Counted from the stretch's first letter, positions 34,428 through 43,985 are shown. The stretch: DNA of 64,000 nucleotides from Fibrella forsythiae (GCF_017353175.1 NZ_JAFMYW010000002.1:930001-994000); one strand, 5' to 3'. Notes: generated by a model from the letters alone, not told the origin. A program made the numbers and translations.

Positions 34428-35173
34428 TTAAAGGAAACAGTCAGGTTTTGTACAGTAGGATTCAAGGTATGCATGGCTGGGTTACTGGAGAGAAATTCCT
34501 GATCGCCCAGTAGCGATTCATAGAGTTTCTCCTGCTGGCCGGTTAGCGATTCCGGTACGCCGAACCCTACGCCGATAAAGCTTTTTCCGTCTTTTTCTTC
34601 CAGCGCGCCGCCTTTCCAGCCAGAGGTCAGCCCGCCGTAGTCCCAGCCGAAGCCATATACGCTAAAGGCGCGGCCGTTAAGTTTCTCCACATCCTGGAGC
34701 GACATTCCCAGTTTTATTCCTTTATCGGTGATCCACTGGGTAGCAGACCCGGCTGTGCCTGGCAACAGGTTGCCGTCCTGGTCATGGGCTGGCCGAAGCA
34801 TGACGGTCTCGGGGCGGGCAAAGCGCCGTTTGTCGGCCCACAAAATCTGGGCCTGATCGGCGGTATTCTTGAAGAGCGTTGTGCCTATCTCGTAGTTACC
34901 CTCGGCCACGTAGATCGTGTCGCGCGTAACGTTTGCCTGGCCTAATAAGGCAATGAGGCTGGCTTCTGTAGCACTGGCGTTGACAGAGCCCACCTGGAGG
35001 CCCGGAATGACCAGGAAATTCTCGGGCGAAGGGCCGGGTGTTTCTGATGCCGACTGAATGATTGACGCCTTGCTCACCAGCGAATCGGTTGAGGTGGTGA
35101 CGGTATCGGGTTGCTTTTGCTGGCACGATGCTAGCCCAATCAGCAGGAAGACAGATGGATAGAGATGGTTCAT
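34424..35173 (-). CDS. Lipoprotein of unknown function
   Basis: 249 residues from the ATG at 35173, which overlaps the stop of the YciI gene by 4 nt and begins a lipoprotein signal (MNHLYPSVFLLIGLASC); a longer frame to 35215 is less likely. The mature part has a Ser/Thr-rich tether, then VGSVNASATEASLIALLGQA and repeated beta segments (DTIYVAEGNYEIGTTLFKN, GIKLGMSLQDVEKLNGRAFS). The pattern 'G[ML]SLxDVExLNG' twice resembles proteins with two SmpA/BamE-like elements. No firm family call. Confidence 0.72.
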   Translation of the reverse strand: MNHLYPSVFLLIGLASCQQKQPDTVTTSTDSLVSKASIIQSASETPGPSPENFLVIPGLQVGSVNASATEASLIALLGQANVTRDTIYVAEGNYEIGTTLFKNTADQAQILWADKRRFARPETVMLRPAHDQDGNLLPGTAGSATQWITDKGIKLGMSLQDVEKLNGRAFSVYGFGWDYGGLTSGWKGGALEEKDGKSFIGVGFGVPESLTGQQEKLYESLLGDQEFLSSNPAMHTLNPTVQNLTVSFK

Positions 35174-35493
35174 ATGTCTGCCTGGCGAAAAGGCTTGATG
35201 TCGATTCGTTCCCACACCTTATTTTGTACGTACGGTTCCCAGGAAAGCCACTCCTGAAGTTGCGCCTCGTCGGCAAAGTCGAGTAGCATCATCGAACCGA
35301 TCATGCGGCCTTCAGGGTCGAGCAGGGCGCCGCCTAGAATAAACTGACCAGCGGCTTTTAACCGTCGTGCTCCTTCGAAATGAGCGGGGCGGATGGTCAT
35401 TCGATGATCCAGGGCGTTTGGGCCGGTGCCATCATAGGCATGGACAACGTAGAGCACAGTATAGCGTGGTTTAGGGGTGTTGCAAGATACCAA
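35170..35493 (-). CDS. YciI-like (YCII-related) protein
   Basis: 107 residues from a TTG at 35493; a GTG at 35457 is an alternative close to the family start. Typical YCII blocks: VLYVVHAYDGTGPNALDHRM, RRLKAAGQFILGGALLDPEG, IGSMMLLDFADEAQLQEWLS, and the His-Asp pair in ALDHRM. The ferredoxin-like domain is found in small proteins of unclear catalytic role. Overlaps the next gene by 4 nt and begins 10 bp after the AGE-type gene stop, so translational coupling is likely. Confidence 0.85.
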   Translation of the reverse strand: MVSCNTPKPRYTVLYVVHAYDGTGPNALDHRMTIRPAHFEGARRLKAAGQFILGGALLDPEGRMIGSMMLLDFADEAQLQEWLSWEPYVQNKVWERIDIKPFRQADI

Positions 35494-35502
35494 AATCGGG
35501 GA

Positions 35503-36753
35503 TTATACACCTACCCCGCGTAGGCCAACCGGTTGTAAGCGCGCGCACTGATCCAGGTGCTGCCAGGTGCTGGCCAGCCCGCGAATCAGCGCGTAACACC
35601 CTGTTCCGGCCGTTGCTTTGAACGAGTTGACAGGCTGCAACTGAGCCGTCAGGGCCAGATGCCAGCTGTCGTTCTGGCGTGCGTCGGGAAAATGCTGGAA
35701 GGTGTATTCGTAGATCCGCTTTATCCAGCGCGGGGCTTCGGGGTGGCGGGTATGCCAATAGCCATTGGTGAGGGCGGCCAATGCCAGAAGATGATCGCCC
35801 GCCAGGCGGTAGCTCTCCCCTTCAGCGGTTATCGGCTGATCTTTCCAGTCGAGCCACCGGGCCAGCCCCTGCCGCTCTTCGGTTCGCCCCTCGGGGCGCA
35901 GTGGCCAGGCCCATTCGCAGGTACGCAGGCACCAGTTAGTTGCCTGTAAGGTAAGCTTTCTGTTTCCCAGCAACGTACCTACATCGATCATCAGGGTTGC
36001 TGCTTCCATCGTGAGGCCTGTTGCTACACGCCGACCTTCGGGCGTATTGCTAAATGCCCCGCCCGGCCCCACAAACTCACGCAGAATGTCGTGCCGTTTA
36101 TCGAGAAACTCGTTCAGAATCTCATCAAGTAATGGTTCTGTCACTTCTTTCCAGTCTGTAGCGGCAAACAGTGGGCGCGCATCAACCAGTGCTCTGAGCA
36201 GGGCCAGCGGCTGGCTCAGGTGGCGTACTGGTTGAGGCCGATCTGTTGGTGCGGTGAACTGCGCTTCCCGGTCTGCCTGGTAGTGCCGCAGGCTAACCTG
36301 GAATGTCTGTTTCGCCAGCATGGCCCACTGGTCGTCGCCGGTTGCCTGGTGAATCTGGGCATACGCTGCCGCCACCCGTGCGCCTGTCAACGGATCGTTT
36401 ATCGGTGTCTGTAGCGAACCAGGGTCTACCGTTGGGTTACCCAGTCGGTCCAGGTACGTGTAGCAGGCCATCTGTGGCGTATGGGCGTGTTCGGCCAGAA
36501 AATCGGCTCCATGAAGTGCATGGTCGAGCCAGTCAGGCTGGGCGTCTATGTGGCTATAGAGATAGGCAAAAGCCCAGACCTGCTCGGCCTGCCGGGCCAC
36601 GTTTTTATTGGCATCAATTGATGTTCCGTCGGTCGTCAGATAGTCGAAATAGCCACCACCAAGTCCATCGCAGGCATGTCTGAGCCAGAATGGCAGACAT
36701 TCGTCGATAAGTGCCGTTTGGCAGTGGGTCGCTATTTTGTGAAAATCAATCAA
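35503..36753 (-). CDS. N-acylglucosamine 2-epimerase (AGE) family protein
   Basis: 416 residues if translation starts at the TTG at 36753 (LIDFHKIATHCQTALIDECL), which matches where family members begin; the frame is open to a GTG at 36870, so 455 residues is possible. The alpha6/alpha6 barrel is recognisable by PFWLRHACDGLGGGYFDYLT, the QAEQVWAFAYLYSH block, LHGADFLAEHA, and the His-rich C-terminal GGAFSNTPEGRRVATGLTME. AGE-type enzymes interconvert hexoses such as mannose/glucose or N-acyl sugars. First of four packed minus-strand genes. Confidence 0.85.
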   Translation of the reverse strand: MIDFHKIATHCQTALIDECLPFWLRHACDGLGGGYFDYLTTDGTSIDANKNVARQAEQVWAFAYLYSHIDAQPDWLDHALHGADFLAEHAHTPQMACYTYLDRLGNPTVDPGSLQTPINDPLTGARVAAAYAQIHQATGDDQWAMLAKQTFQVSLRHYQADREAQFTAPTDRPQPVRHLSQPLALLRALVDARPLFAATDWKEVTEPLLDEILNEFLDKRHDILREFVGPGGAFSNTPEGRRVATGLTMEAATLMIDVGTLLGNRKLTLQATNWCLRTCEWAWPLRPEGRTEERQGLARWLDWKDQPITAEGESYRLAGDHLLALAALTNGYWHTRHPEAPRWIKRIYEYTFQHFPDARQNDSWHLALTAQLQPVNSFKATAGTGCYALIRGLASTWQHLDQCARLQPVGLRGVGV

Positions 36754-36916
36754 TGGAACACGGGTAATCAGGCGGTGAGCAGCATAAAACCTGCCACAGT
36801 TGGCAGCTGAGGAGCAAAGTTCAGCAATAAACCCGCGCAACGTACTATGTCTGGGTACGTTGTCAGTCACTAACCAGTGTATATCTCTGCACTATTACTC
36901 CGTACTTTGTGGCTCA

Positions 36917-37705
36917 ATGATTGGTAATCTGCTAACTCGCATGAAAAATATACTTGATAGTCTTGAGGGCAGAAACGAACCTTTATACATCTTCGGCCTT
37001 GTTTGTTTTGGGGTCGCAGTGGCCTGTATCGGTCTGATCCAATTCACCAACGTTCAGGTACTGGGCGTCAATGCCTGGTACAAACCGCTCAAGTTTGCCC
37101 TCTCTATTGGGCTCTTTACCTGGACCATGGCCTGGTATTGTGCTTACCTGAACGCGCCCCGGACAGTTTACTGGTACAACTGGGTCGTGATTAGCCTGCT
37201 GGGGTTTGAACTGCTCTATATTGTGGTGCAGGCCGGGCGGGGGCAGCTTTCTCACTTCAATATCAGTAGCCCAATGTACGCCGCCCTCTATAGTGCAATG
37301 GCCGTGGCGATCACCATTGTGGTGTTATGGACGGGGTATATTGGGCTATTATTTTTTCAGACAAACTTTCCGGATCTGCCAGATTACTATGTCTGGGGCA
37401 TCCGGCTGGGCATTTTGCTGTTCGTTATTTTTGCCTTCGAAGGCTTTGCCATGGGGGGCCGGTTAACGCATACCGTTGGCGGTCCAGACGGCGGACCGGG
37501 TCTCCCGTTATTGAACTGGAGCAGGCTGTTTGGCGACCTTCGTGTTGCGCATTTTGTGGGCATGCATGCTCTTCAGGTACTGCCTATACTCTCCTGGTAT
37601 CTGCTGAAAAACACCAAAGCAACTTTTCTGCTTGGTCTATTTTACGGGTTTGTGGCCGTTTGGTTGCTGGTGCAGGCCTTTCAATCGAAACCGCTCATCA
37701 GGTAG
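36917..37705 (+). CDS. Multi-pass membrane protein, conserved hypothetical
   Basis: 262 residues from the ATG at 36917 (MIGNLLTRMKNILDSLEGRN); a later ATG at 36941 is also possible and an open frame to 36800 overlaps the divergent gene. Six to seven hydrophobic segments, with conserved-looking polar motifs inside: GVNAWYKPLKFALSIGLFTW, FEGFAMGGRLTHTVGGPDGG and the late DLRVAHFVGMHALQVLPILS, which holds two His. Related proteins are common in Cytophagales and have no assigned role. Divergent from the AGE gene. Confidence 0.72.
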   Translation: MIGNLLTRMKNILDSLEGRNEPLYIFGLVCFGVAVACIGLIQFTNVQVLGVNAWYKPLKFALSIGLFTWTMAWYCAYLNAPRTVYWYNWVVISLLGFELLYIVVQAGRGQLSHFNISSPMYAALYSAMAVAITIVVLWTGYIGLLFFQTNFPDLPDYYVWGIRLGILLFVIFAFEGFAMGGRLTHTVGGPDGGPGLPLLNWSRLFGDLRVAHFVGMHALQVLPILSWYLLKNTKATFLLGLFYGFVAVWLLVQAFQSKPLIR

Positions 37706-37745
37706 CCGCAGTAAACGACCCCGTTGGAACGGCTGGTCAACGAGC

Positions 37746-40055
37746 CTATTGCTTCACCACGCGGCGGACAATTTTCTGCCCGTTGATCAGCACCTGCAGC
37801 AGGTAAACGCCAGCAGGTTGTTCTGCCAGCGATAGCGGTGTGCTTGGCTGTTTGGTGGATTTCGTCAGTACTGTATGCCCTTGCTCATCAAGCAGCAGCA
37901 GGGTAGCCGGTTCATTCAGCAGGGATGGGTCTAATTGTATGCTGAGCAGAGTGGTAGCCGGCACAGGGAAGACCGTCACTAAACTGGCCAGAGGTTCAAC
38001 TGCGAGCAATGGCGATACCGTAATAACTACCCGACCCGGAATATTTGTGTTCAGACTACAGCCGTTGCTCAGGCTGGTTAGCTGATACGATGTTGTGCGG
38101 GTGGGGTTCACGTCGATCAGGTAGGGGTTTGTTGCTGTCGTTACGGTCTGGATGGCACCAAGCGTAGTGGTGCTATCGCGGTACGAAAACGTCCAGGGGC
38201 CGTCGCCGGTAAAATGTATGGCTAGCTTTCCAACACCGCCATCGCTTATGGCGGGCGTTGAGGTGGTCATACTGGCCGATGTGGGGCCAAGCACCGTGAG
38301 TGTAGTGGCGCTGGGCGTACCGATAATCGGAATTTTCGGATTTGTTGCGCTTACCCGTACCAGATATGTACCCGACGTAGCCGTGGCGGGCAACACACCA
38401 GTCAGTTGGCTATTGCCCACCTGTTGGGTGATTACCAGATTGTTATAAATAAGCTTCGAGCTGTCTGGGTTCGTCTGGGCAAGCTGAAGGCGAAATACAC
38501 TGCCCGGATTGAACGTACCTGCGGTTTGGAAAACAGCCGTGATAGTGCTCCCTGCACAGGCGGTTGCAGACTGCAGCGTTAGGGTACGAATGGTGGGGAC
38601 CAGCACGACCACTGTGGCTGTAGCCGGATTGCCAGGCAAGCCAACACCACAGCCGTTATTGACCTCCGTAACCTGGTAAACGGTTGACCGCGTGGGCAGT
38701 AGTAACAGCGTTGTGTCTTTCGTGGCTACCCCCGTCAGTGTTGTCGTTGCCGGTGTGGTGGTGATTTGGTACTTATAAGGCCCGGTGCCGGTAAACGAAA
38801 GTTGAAGCGGGAGTTCAATGCCCAGATTGATGTTCCGGCCGCCCGATAATGATAGGGTAGGAGACGCCTGAACAATTACCCGGATAGCGAGTCGGGCGCT
38901 TGGGCATCCGTTCGTGCTTAGTTGCGACACGTAATAGATATCGCCATCGCCCGTTTTACTGGCGTTCAAGGTCGACGGAATTGGCCCAACTGTGGATGTG
39001 GTGCCGCTGGGGTCTGTCCAGATCAGATTGGTACCAGTAGCCATCAATGGCTCGGCGGTTGCGCCCCGGCATAGCTCAATCAGCGTTTTGGGGGCAGTGG
39101 GAGCCTCTGATAGTGCCCGAACGATCACACTTACCGAAGCAGGCGCACTCTCGCACCGGTCGACCGACTGAGTAACCCGATAAACAGACGTACCTGCCGA
39201 CGTGGTAGCGGGCGTTAATGTTGATCCTGCCAATGGTGTGCCCAACGAATTATACCAGGTGAGATCTGCGCCGGCATGGGTGACCGTAGCTGCTATCTGG
39301 GTGGCCGGCTGGTTCTGGCAATAAGTGAACGAGGAAACCGAGAGCGAGGGAGCCGCTGGCCTGATTTTTATCTCTGTGGTCAGGTAAGATACTGAACCCG
39401 GCTGGTCAACCAGATTACAACCCTTACTCTCGTCTATCGCCACGTACCTGAAATTATACGTCGCTCGGCCAACATTAGCTGGGTTGATCACGGGGGCCAC
39501 AAACGTGCGCTGACTGGTGCTGGCCAGAGCAGTTCCCTGGTCGTAAAGAATCCGGTAATTATCAGGAATTGGTCCCACCAGCGACGACAAAGACAGGGGC
39601 GAGTCATTCTGGCAAAACGTATACTGGCTGGTGTAGTTACCACTCGATTGCGCCAACAGGGTGGGGGCAGATGCAGGCTGTGTTTTGATAAACAGCGATG
39701 TGGGACTGTCTGACCCAACCGTGGTGGGATTACTGATGACCACTCTGACCTTATATGTACCTGTTGCCAGCAAATTAAGCAAGGCAACCGAGGCCGTGTA
39801 CTGGCCCGTTGTTGGGTTTCCTACCACTGTGCTGGCGGGCAGCGTGGTTAGTTCTGAACCTCTGCTGAACTGTATCGAAAACTTGTTGCTTGCCCCAATC
39901 GTACCTGATAACGAAAAAGGAATATCAATTTCGGAAGTAGGGCAAACCGAAGTCTGGCCAAGCGCTTGAGTCGAGATAACCGTCTGGGCAATCAGTGGGG
40001 CGTAGAAAAGTACAAGAAGTGGCGGCAGAACAAAATAACGTACATGTAATGGCAT
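37746..40055 (-). CDS. Secreted beta-sandwich repeat protein with T9SS type A sorting domain
   Basis: 769 residues. Signal peptide (MPLHVRYFVLPPLLVLFYAP...), several immunoglobulin-like/PKD-type repeats each about 80-130 residues (TLSLSGGRNINLGIELPLQL, VSPLLAVEPL, GTYKVRVVISNPT, GTYLVRVSATNPK), and a C-terminal T9SS CTD (LVTVFPVPATTLLSIQLDPS ... GVYLLQVLINGQKIVRRVVK). The CTD sends proteins through the type IX system to the surface. No catalytic domain is visible, so an adhesive or surface structural role is likely. Monocistronic, with a 230-bp gap upstream. Confidence 0.88.
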   Translation of the reverse strand: MPLHVRYFVLPPLLVLFYAPLIAQTVISTQALGQTSVCPTSEIDIPFSLSGTIGASNKFSIQFSRGSELTTLPASTVVGNPTTGQYTASVALLNLLATGTYKVRVVISNPTTVGSDSPTSLFIKTQPASAPTLLAQSSGNYTSQYTFCQNDSPLSLSSLVGPIPDNYRILYDQGTALASTSQRTFVAPVINPANVGRATYNFRYVAIDESKGCNLVDQPGSVSYLTTEIKIRPAAPSLSVSSFTYCQNQPATQIAATVTHAGADLTWYNSLGTPLAGSTLTPATTSAGTSVYRVTQSVDRCESAPASVSVIVRALSEAPTAPKTLIELCRGATAEPLMATGTNLIWTDPSGTTSTVGPIPSTLNASKTGDGDIYYVSQLSTNGCPSARLAIRVIVQASPTLSLSGGRNINLGIELPLQLSFTGTGPYKYQITTTPATTTLTGVATKDTTLLLLPTRSTVYQVTEVNNGCGVGLPGNPATATVVVLVPTIRTLTLQSATACAGSTITAVFQTAGTFNPGSVFRLQLAQTNPDSSKLIYNNLVITQQVGNSQLTGVLPATATSGTYLVRVSATNPKIPIIGTPSATTLTVLGPTSASMTTSTPAISDGGVGKLAIHFTGDGPWTFSYRDSTTTLGAIQTVTTATNPYLIDVNPTRTTSYQLTSLSNGCSLNTNIPGRVVITVSPLLAVEPLASLVTVFPVPATTLLSIQLDPSLLNEPATLLLLDEQGHTVLTKSTKQPSTPLSLAEQPAGVYLLQVLINGQKIVRRVVKQ

Positions 40056-40285
40056 ATTAAGGTGGTGGGTTGGTTACTAAGATAACGCGGAAGGCTACGG
40101 GTAAAAAACAGTTAACAACTTCGTCTGTATTGAGACGTAGAATTGATGAAAAGTCAAATAGGCATACAAAAAAGGAAAAAGAACAGCCTGACGTACGATT
40201 TCACGCCGGAGAAAGGAAGGCCTGAAGCAAACCTTTTGGCTGTACAGCGCGTACATAATACGTACACATAACCTGTGACTTTATC

Positions 40286-41077
40286 ATGGAAGCTATGCTT
40301 GCCCAATTAACAACCGCTCTGGAACCCACACGCCAGCGATTGCTCAATCACCCCGTTTACGCCACCGTCTGTGACCTTGATGGGCTACGCGACCTAACAA
40401 CTTATCATGCCTTTGCTGTATGGGATTTTATGTCGCTGCTGAAGGCACTGCAACGTAACCTCACCAGCGTAGCTGTTCCCTGGGTGCCCGTTGGCGCGGG
40501 TAGCACTCGCTACCTCATCAATGAGATCGTAACGGGCGAAGAAAGCGACGAAGCCCCCGAGTGGCTGGGCCTTACTGATTCACACATCAGTCACTACGAA
40601 CTGTACCGGATCGCCATGCAACAGCTTGGCGCAGACACCGACCCGATCGACCAGTTTCTTGCTAAACTTGCTGCTGGTCTCTCTGTTCAGCAGGCCCTGC
40701 GTGAAACCGACGTACCTGAAGGAGTCCGTCAGTTTGTCCAATTTACGTTTGATGTCATTGCCACCGAAAAACCGCACATACTGGCATCGGTTTTCACCTT
40801 CGGACGTGAAGACCTGATTCCCGACATGTTCCTGAATCTGGTGCGGTCGCTGGATGCAGACGCGCCCGACCAACTGCGTACGTTCCGATACTACCTGGAA
40901 CGGCATATCGAAGTAGATGGCGACCATCATAGTCACCTGGCCATGCAGATGGTGATGGCGTTATGCGCCAACGATGCCACGCGCTGGCAGGAAGCTACCG
41001 ACTGGGCCATTCAGAGTATGGAAGCCCGCATTGGGCTTTGGGACGCCGTTTGTGAGCGCGTTGCCGTTGCTAACTAG
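40286..41077 (+). CDS. DUF3050 domain protein (haem-oxygenase-like fold)
   Basis: 263 residues, family length. Blocks: LEPTRQRLLNHPVYATVCDL, LTTYHAFAVWDFMSLLKALQ, NEIVTGEESDE, SHYELYRIAMQQLG, FTFGREDLIPDMFLNLVRSL and the His cluster EVDGDHHSHLAMQMVMALC. The His and Glu pattern resembles the metal site of haem-oxygenase-like diiron proteins. Function not established. It ends 16 bp before a strong terminator shared with the convergent LEA protein. Confidence 0.88.
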   Translation: MEAMLAQLTTALEPTRQRLLNHPVYATVCDLDGLRDLTTYHAFAVWDFMSLLKALQRNLTSVAVPWVPVGAGSTRYLINEIVTGEESDEAPEWLGLTDSHISHYELYRIAMQQLGADTDPIDQFLAKLAAGLSVQQALRETDVPEGVRQFVQFTFDVIATEKPHILASVFTFGREDLIPDMFLNLVRSLDADAPDQLRTFRYYLERHIEVDGDHHSHLAMQMVMALCANDATRWQEATDWAIQSMEARIGLWDAVCERVAVAN

Positions 41078-41093
41078 TAAGTGATAAAAGAAT

Positions 41094-41143
41094 AAAGCGG
41101 CGTTCTGTGGGCTTGAATTAGCTCTACAGGACGCCGCTTTTTA
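41094..41143. terminator. Bidirectional terminator between DUF3050 and LEA genes
   Basis: AAAGCGGCGTTCTGT (41094-41108) pairs with ACAGGACGCCGCTTT (41126-41140), one mismatch, 17-nt loop, then a T run. Confidence 0.9.
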
Positions 41144-41168
41144 TAGGCCTGTGCAGATAGAAAGCTGT

Positions 41169-42080
41169 TTATTTCAGCTTGGCAAAGTCGGCTAAAGATC
41201 CTTTGATGGTGGTCACGATCTTGCTTTCTTTGAACATCGGGTTGTCGCTCTTGTCCAGAATTTTGCAGCGGAAAGCAACCTCAACGGGGGTATCTTTCTT
41301 GTCGAAAAGCATTTTGGGCAATAATCCCAAGGATTGGCCCGGTTTCACCGTCATAGGCACCACAAACGGGGTTGCTCCCTGAGCTTTGATCAGAATGGGC
41401 TGCGGCTGATCACCCTCTGCAATCAGTTTGCCATCAACGGTTACGCTGTAGTGCGTGTCGGTAATGTTGAACGGGAGCTTGTTTTTATTGGTGCAAATAA
41501 TTGTTGCTGCCACATCGGTCTTGTTCAGGCCGAATTTGCCCAGATCAATATCAGCCACCTTAAATTCAGGAATATAAACTACCGGCGCCCGCATCGACTG
41601 CGTTACGGTAAAAGTGCGCTCCCCGGCAATGGGTACGTCCAGGTCGAACGTAGTCAGTACACGGTAGTCGGTGCTGTCGGTACCGGCTGCTTCCAGGCGT
41701 TTGAGTACGCTAAGCAATTTTTTTGAAAATAATCTGGCGGGTAGCGCCACCACGGTGCTGTCCTGCGACTTCACTTCGATGGTCTTGTCATACGCATCTT
41801 TAGCTACCTCTTCGTTGTCGATATAGAGCGTGTAGTCAACTTTCCGGGCTTTGAAACCAATTGGCAGCGGGTTATCGATGAGCAGGTACATATTCATCAG
41901 AATAGACTCATCAGTCACGTCGGTAAGATCGAAGCGACTCAGTTCAAGGCGTGGTTTCAGCGTACCATCATACGCCCCCCCTTCTGATAGGTCCTTTGTT
42001 TTCAGGCTGTTGTAATATACGTACCCACCAATACCCAGCACAAGCAGTATTCCTACTGCAACCAACCATCCCTTCTTCAT
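41169..42080 (-). CDS. LEA type 2 family membrane-anchored protein
   Basis: 303 residues. One N-terminal transmembrane helix (GWLVAVGILLVLGIGGYVYY), then two consecutive LEA14/WHy-type immunoglobulin-like domains: RFDLTDVTDESILMNMYLLI with NPLPIGFKARKVDYTLYIDN, and FKVADIDLGKFGLNKTDVAA with NKNKLPFNITDTHYSVTVDG. LEA_2 domains occur in desiccation-related proteins; in bacteria the role is unclear. Probably faces the periplasm. Preceded by a helical unknown protein on the same strand, with a hairpin between them. Confidence 0.85.
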   Translation of the reverse strand: MKKGWLVAVGILLVLGIGGYVYYNSLKTKDLSEGGAYDGTLKPRLELSRFDLTDVTDESILMNMYLLIDNPLPIGFKARKVDYTLYIDNEEVAKDAYDKTIEVKSQDSTVVALPARLFSKKLLSVLKRLEAAGTDSTDYRVLTTFDLDVPIAGERTFTVTQSMRAPVVYIPEFKVADIDLGKFGLNKTDVAATIICTNKNKLPFNITDTHYSVTVDGKLIAEGDQPQPILIKAQGATPFVVPMTVKPGQSLGLLPKMLFDKKDTPVEVAFRCKILDKSDNPMFKESKIVTTIKGSLADFAKLK

Positions 42081-42165
42081 AACGTCGTGTTTCTGTATAG
42101 AACTTCCACCACGGGTAATAGTTAAGAATGAACGGATTACGTACCCGGCGGCCGGGCAAAAGCAA

Positions 42166-42217
42166 CTGTAAACTCGTACTGCCGGAAAGGTTAGCTCGTG
42201 GCAGTGCGAGTTTACAG
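42166..42217. terminator. Hairpin between the unknown helical protein and the LEA gene
   Basis: 42166-42183 (CTGTAAACTCGTACTGCC) pairs with 42200-42217 with one mismatch and a 16-nt loop. It follows the stop of the minus-strand gene at 42234, so it probably terminates that transcript, although no long U-run is seen. Confidence 0.6.
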
Positions 42218-42233
42218 GTAGAAAGCAGGTAAG

Positions 42234-42629
42234 TTAGTTCAGATGAACCAGCGCTGATTTATAAACGCGTGATTCGAGCGATTCGAGCCATTGATTGAGC
42301 GACTCGCTTGCGTCACGGGCATTCAGCAGCTCGGCATCGACCTGGCGAAGCAGGAAATACAGCTCGTGAATGTGGCACCATTGCCGGTTCAGGGCCGCCG
42401 CCTGATCGGTGGTGGCGGGTAATTGCCGGCTTTCGGTTGTCAACCGACGGAGGCTCTGGCGCAGGTGATACCGAAGGGTCATTAACCGGCTGGCAATTGG
42501 TAAGGTTTGCTGTTGCTGCTCTAATTTGGAGATACTCCGCGAGAGCAGTGTGTTGCGCTGATTCAACTGATCAGACACAACCATCCAGGCTTGGTCGGCC
42601 TGAAGTGATTCAAATGTTACGGTTCTCAT
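42234..42629 (-). CDS. Hypothetical helical protein
   Basis: 131 residues, no signal peptide. Nearly all predicted helix with heptad character and many Gln, Leu and Arg (SRSISKLEQQQQTLPIASRL, LRYHLRQSLRRLTTESRQLP, ELYFLLRQVDAELLNARDAS). This may be a coiled-coil or helical bundle protein. No family recognised. Upstream lies AT-rich sequence and the divergent rpsT gene with its promoter. Confidence 0.62.
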   Translation of the reverse strand: MRTVTFESLQADQAWMVVSDQLNQRNTLLSRSISKLEQQQQTLPIASRLMTLRYHLRQSLRRLTTESRQLPATTDQAAALNRQWCHIHELYFLLRQVDAELLNARDASESLNQWLESLESRVYKSALVHLN

Positions 42630-42802
42630 GCTAGGTATATGTTACAAGAACAAATCTATACATTTGACAGAATACACCAACTGCTGGTTTAGTTATTTGG
42701 CAAATTAAATTTTGACCATTCGTTGATTAGCCAAATAGAACGTATGGGTGGTGCAATTTTCCCTCTATCGTGCTGTTTAACAGGGAAACTATCCGGCTTC
42801 TG

Positions 42803-42834
42803 TTTGTGATAATGCGCTCAAACGCTTACCTTTG
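42803..42834 (+). promoter_or_regulatory. rpsT promoter, near-consensus Bacteroidota type
   Basis: TTTG at 42803-42806 and TACCTTTG at 42827-42834 are exactly 20 nt apart, matching the TTTG-N19-21-TANNTTTG consensus. Transcription should start near 42841, about 29 nt before the ATG. Confidence 0.85.
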
Positions 42835-42869
42835 CGGACTCATTTCGGAAACCGAACCAAGTCCTGTCA

Positions 42870-43139
42870 ATGGCAAATCATAAGAATACCAAGAAAGCAA
42901 TCCGGACCAACGCCAAAAAGCGTCTGTTGAACCGGTACCAGGCCGTAACTAGCCGTAACCTCGTGAAAAAACTTCGCGGCACTACCGATCACAGCGAAGC
43001 AAGTGACCTGCTGAAGACGGTGATCTCGAAACTCGACCGGTTGGCCAAAAAGAACATCATCCACAAGAACAAAGCCGCCAACAACAAATCGAAACTGACT
43101 CGTTTCGTTAACAAGCTGGCTCCCGCTACGGCTGCTTAA
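42870..43139 (+). CDS. rpsT: 30S ribosomal protein S20
   Basis: 89 residues: MANHKNTKKAIRTNAKKRLL, then helices SRNLVKKLRGT and LDRLAKKNIIHKNKAANNKS, KLTRFVNKLA. Length, high Lys content and the three-helix order are those of S20, which binds 16S rRNA in the small subunit. A near-consensus promoter is upstream and a short terminator downstream, so it is its own transcription unit. Confidence 0.97.
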   Translation: MANHKNTKKAIRTNAKKRLLNRYQAVTSRNLVKKLRGTTDHSEASDLLKTVISKLDRLAKKNIIHKNKAANNKSKLTRFVNKLAPATAA

Positions 43140-43174
43140 TTGTAGCTTACCGGTTCTCGTTCTTCCAGAGATAG

Positions 43175-43206
43175 ACCTTATCTGCCCAAGCGGATAAGGT
43201 TTTTTG
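43175..43206 (+). terminator. Terminator of rpsT
   Basis: ACCTTATCTG (43175-43184) pairs with CGGATAAGGT (43191-43200), one mismatch, followed by a T run. Confidence 0.9.
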
Positions 43207-43284
43207 TTGGTAGGTACGTTACTTTTAGACAGCTGATCAGGTCATGACAGCAACACGTAATGACCATTCCAAGGCCGTAAAAAA

Positions 43285-43983
43285 ATGAACACGTACCAGC
43301 CATTGCGCAGTATAAAAAGCTGGGCTGAAGAAGATCGCCCCCGCGAAAAGCTAATGCTCAAAGGCATTGCCGCTTTGTCTGACGCCGAACTGGTAGCCAT
43401 TCTGATCAATTCCGGTACGGCCGAACTTTCGGCAGTTGACGTAGCGCGTAATGTACTCGACGGTGTGGGCAACAATCTGCACGAACTGGCTAAACGGAGC
43501 GTAAAAGACCTGTCGAAATTTCGGGGCATTGGCGAGGCGCGGGCAATCAGCATTGTGGCGGCGCTGGAACTGGGTCGGCGCCGCCGCGAACAGGCGCCCG
43601 CAGAGCGACATCGTATCACCTGCTCGCGGGATGCGTATGAAGAAGTACGGCCTTACCTGATGGACAAGCCCCACGAAGAGTTTTGGATATTGCTGCTTAA
43701 CCGGGCCAATGAAGTGATGCGCCCGGTGCAGATAAGTGCAGGCGGTATATCTGGCACCGTAGCTGATCCACGGCTGATTTTCAAGGTAGGGCTGGAGTAT
43801 CTGGCCAGCGGTATTATTTTGGTCCATAACCATCCATCGGGTAATCTGACGCCCTCGCAGGCCGATAGAGACCTGACCCGTAAGCTCAAAGAAGCCGGTC
43901 GTTTCCTGGATATTCCCGTTCTTGACCACCTGATCGTGACCGACCGAACGTACCTGAGCTTTGCCGATGAAGGAATTCTTTAA
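43285..43983 (+). CDS. radC: RadC family JAMM-domain protein
   Basis: 232 residues. N-terminal helix-hairpin-helix region (LSDAELVAILINSGTAELSA, LSKFRGIGEARAISIVAALE) and the C-terminal MPN/JAMM domain with HNHPSGNLTPSQAD (H181, H183, D194) and an upstream Glu (EEFWILLLNRANEV). These residues would bind zinc as in JAMM proteases. Despite the name, a DNA-repair role of RadC is not supported by genetics, and its activity is unknown. Ends just before a heptad/octad-type hairpin. Confidence 0.94.
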   Translation: MNTYQPLRSIKSWAEEDRPREKLMLKGIAALSDAELVAILINSGTAELSAVDVARNVLDGVGNNLHELAKRSVKDLSKFRGIGEARAISIVAALELGRRRREQAPAERHRITCSRDAYEEVRPYLMDKPHEEFWILLLNRANEVMRPVQISAGGISGTVADPRLIFKVGLEYLASGIILVHNHPSGNLTPSQADRDLTRKLKEAGRFLDIPVLDHLIVTDRTYLSFADEGIL

Positions 43984-43985
43984 TG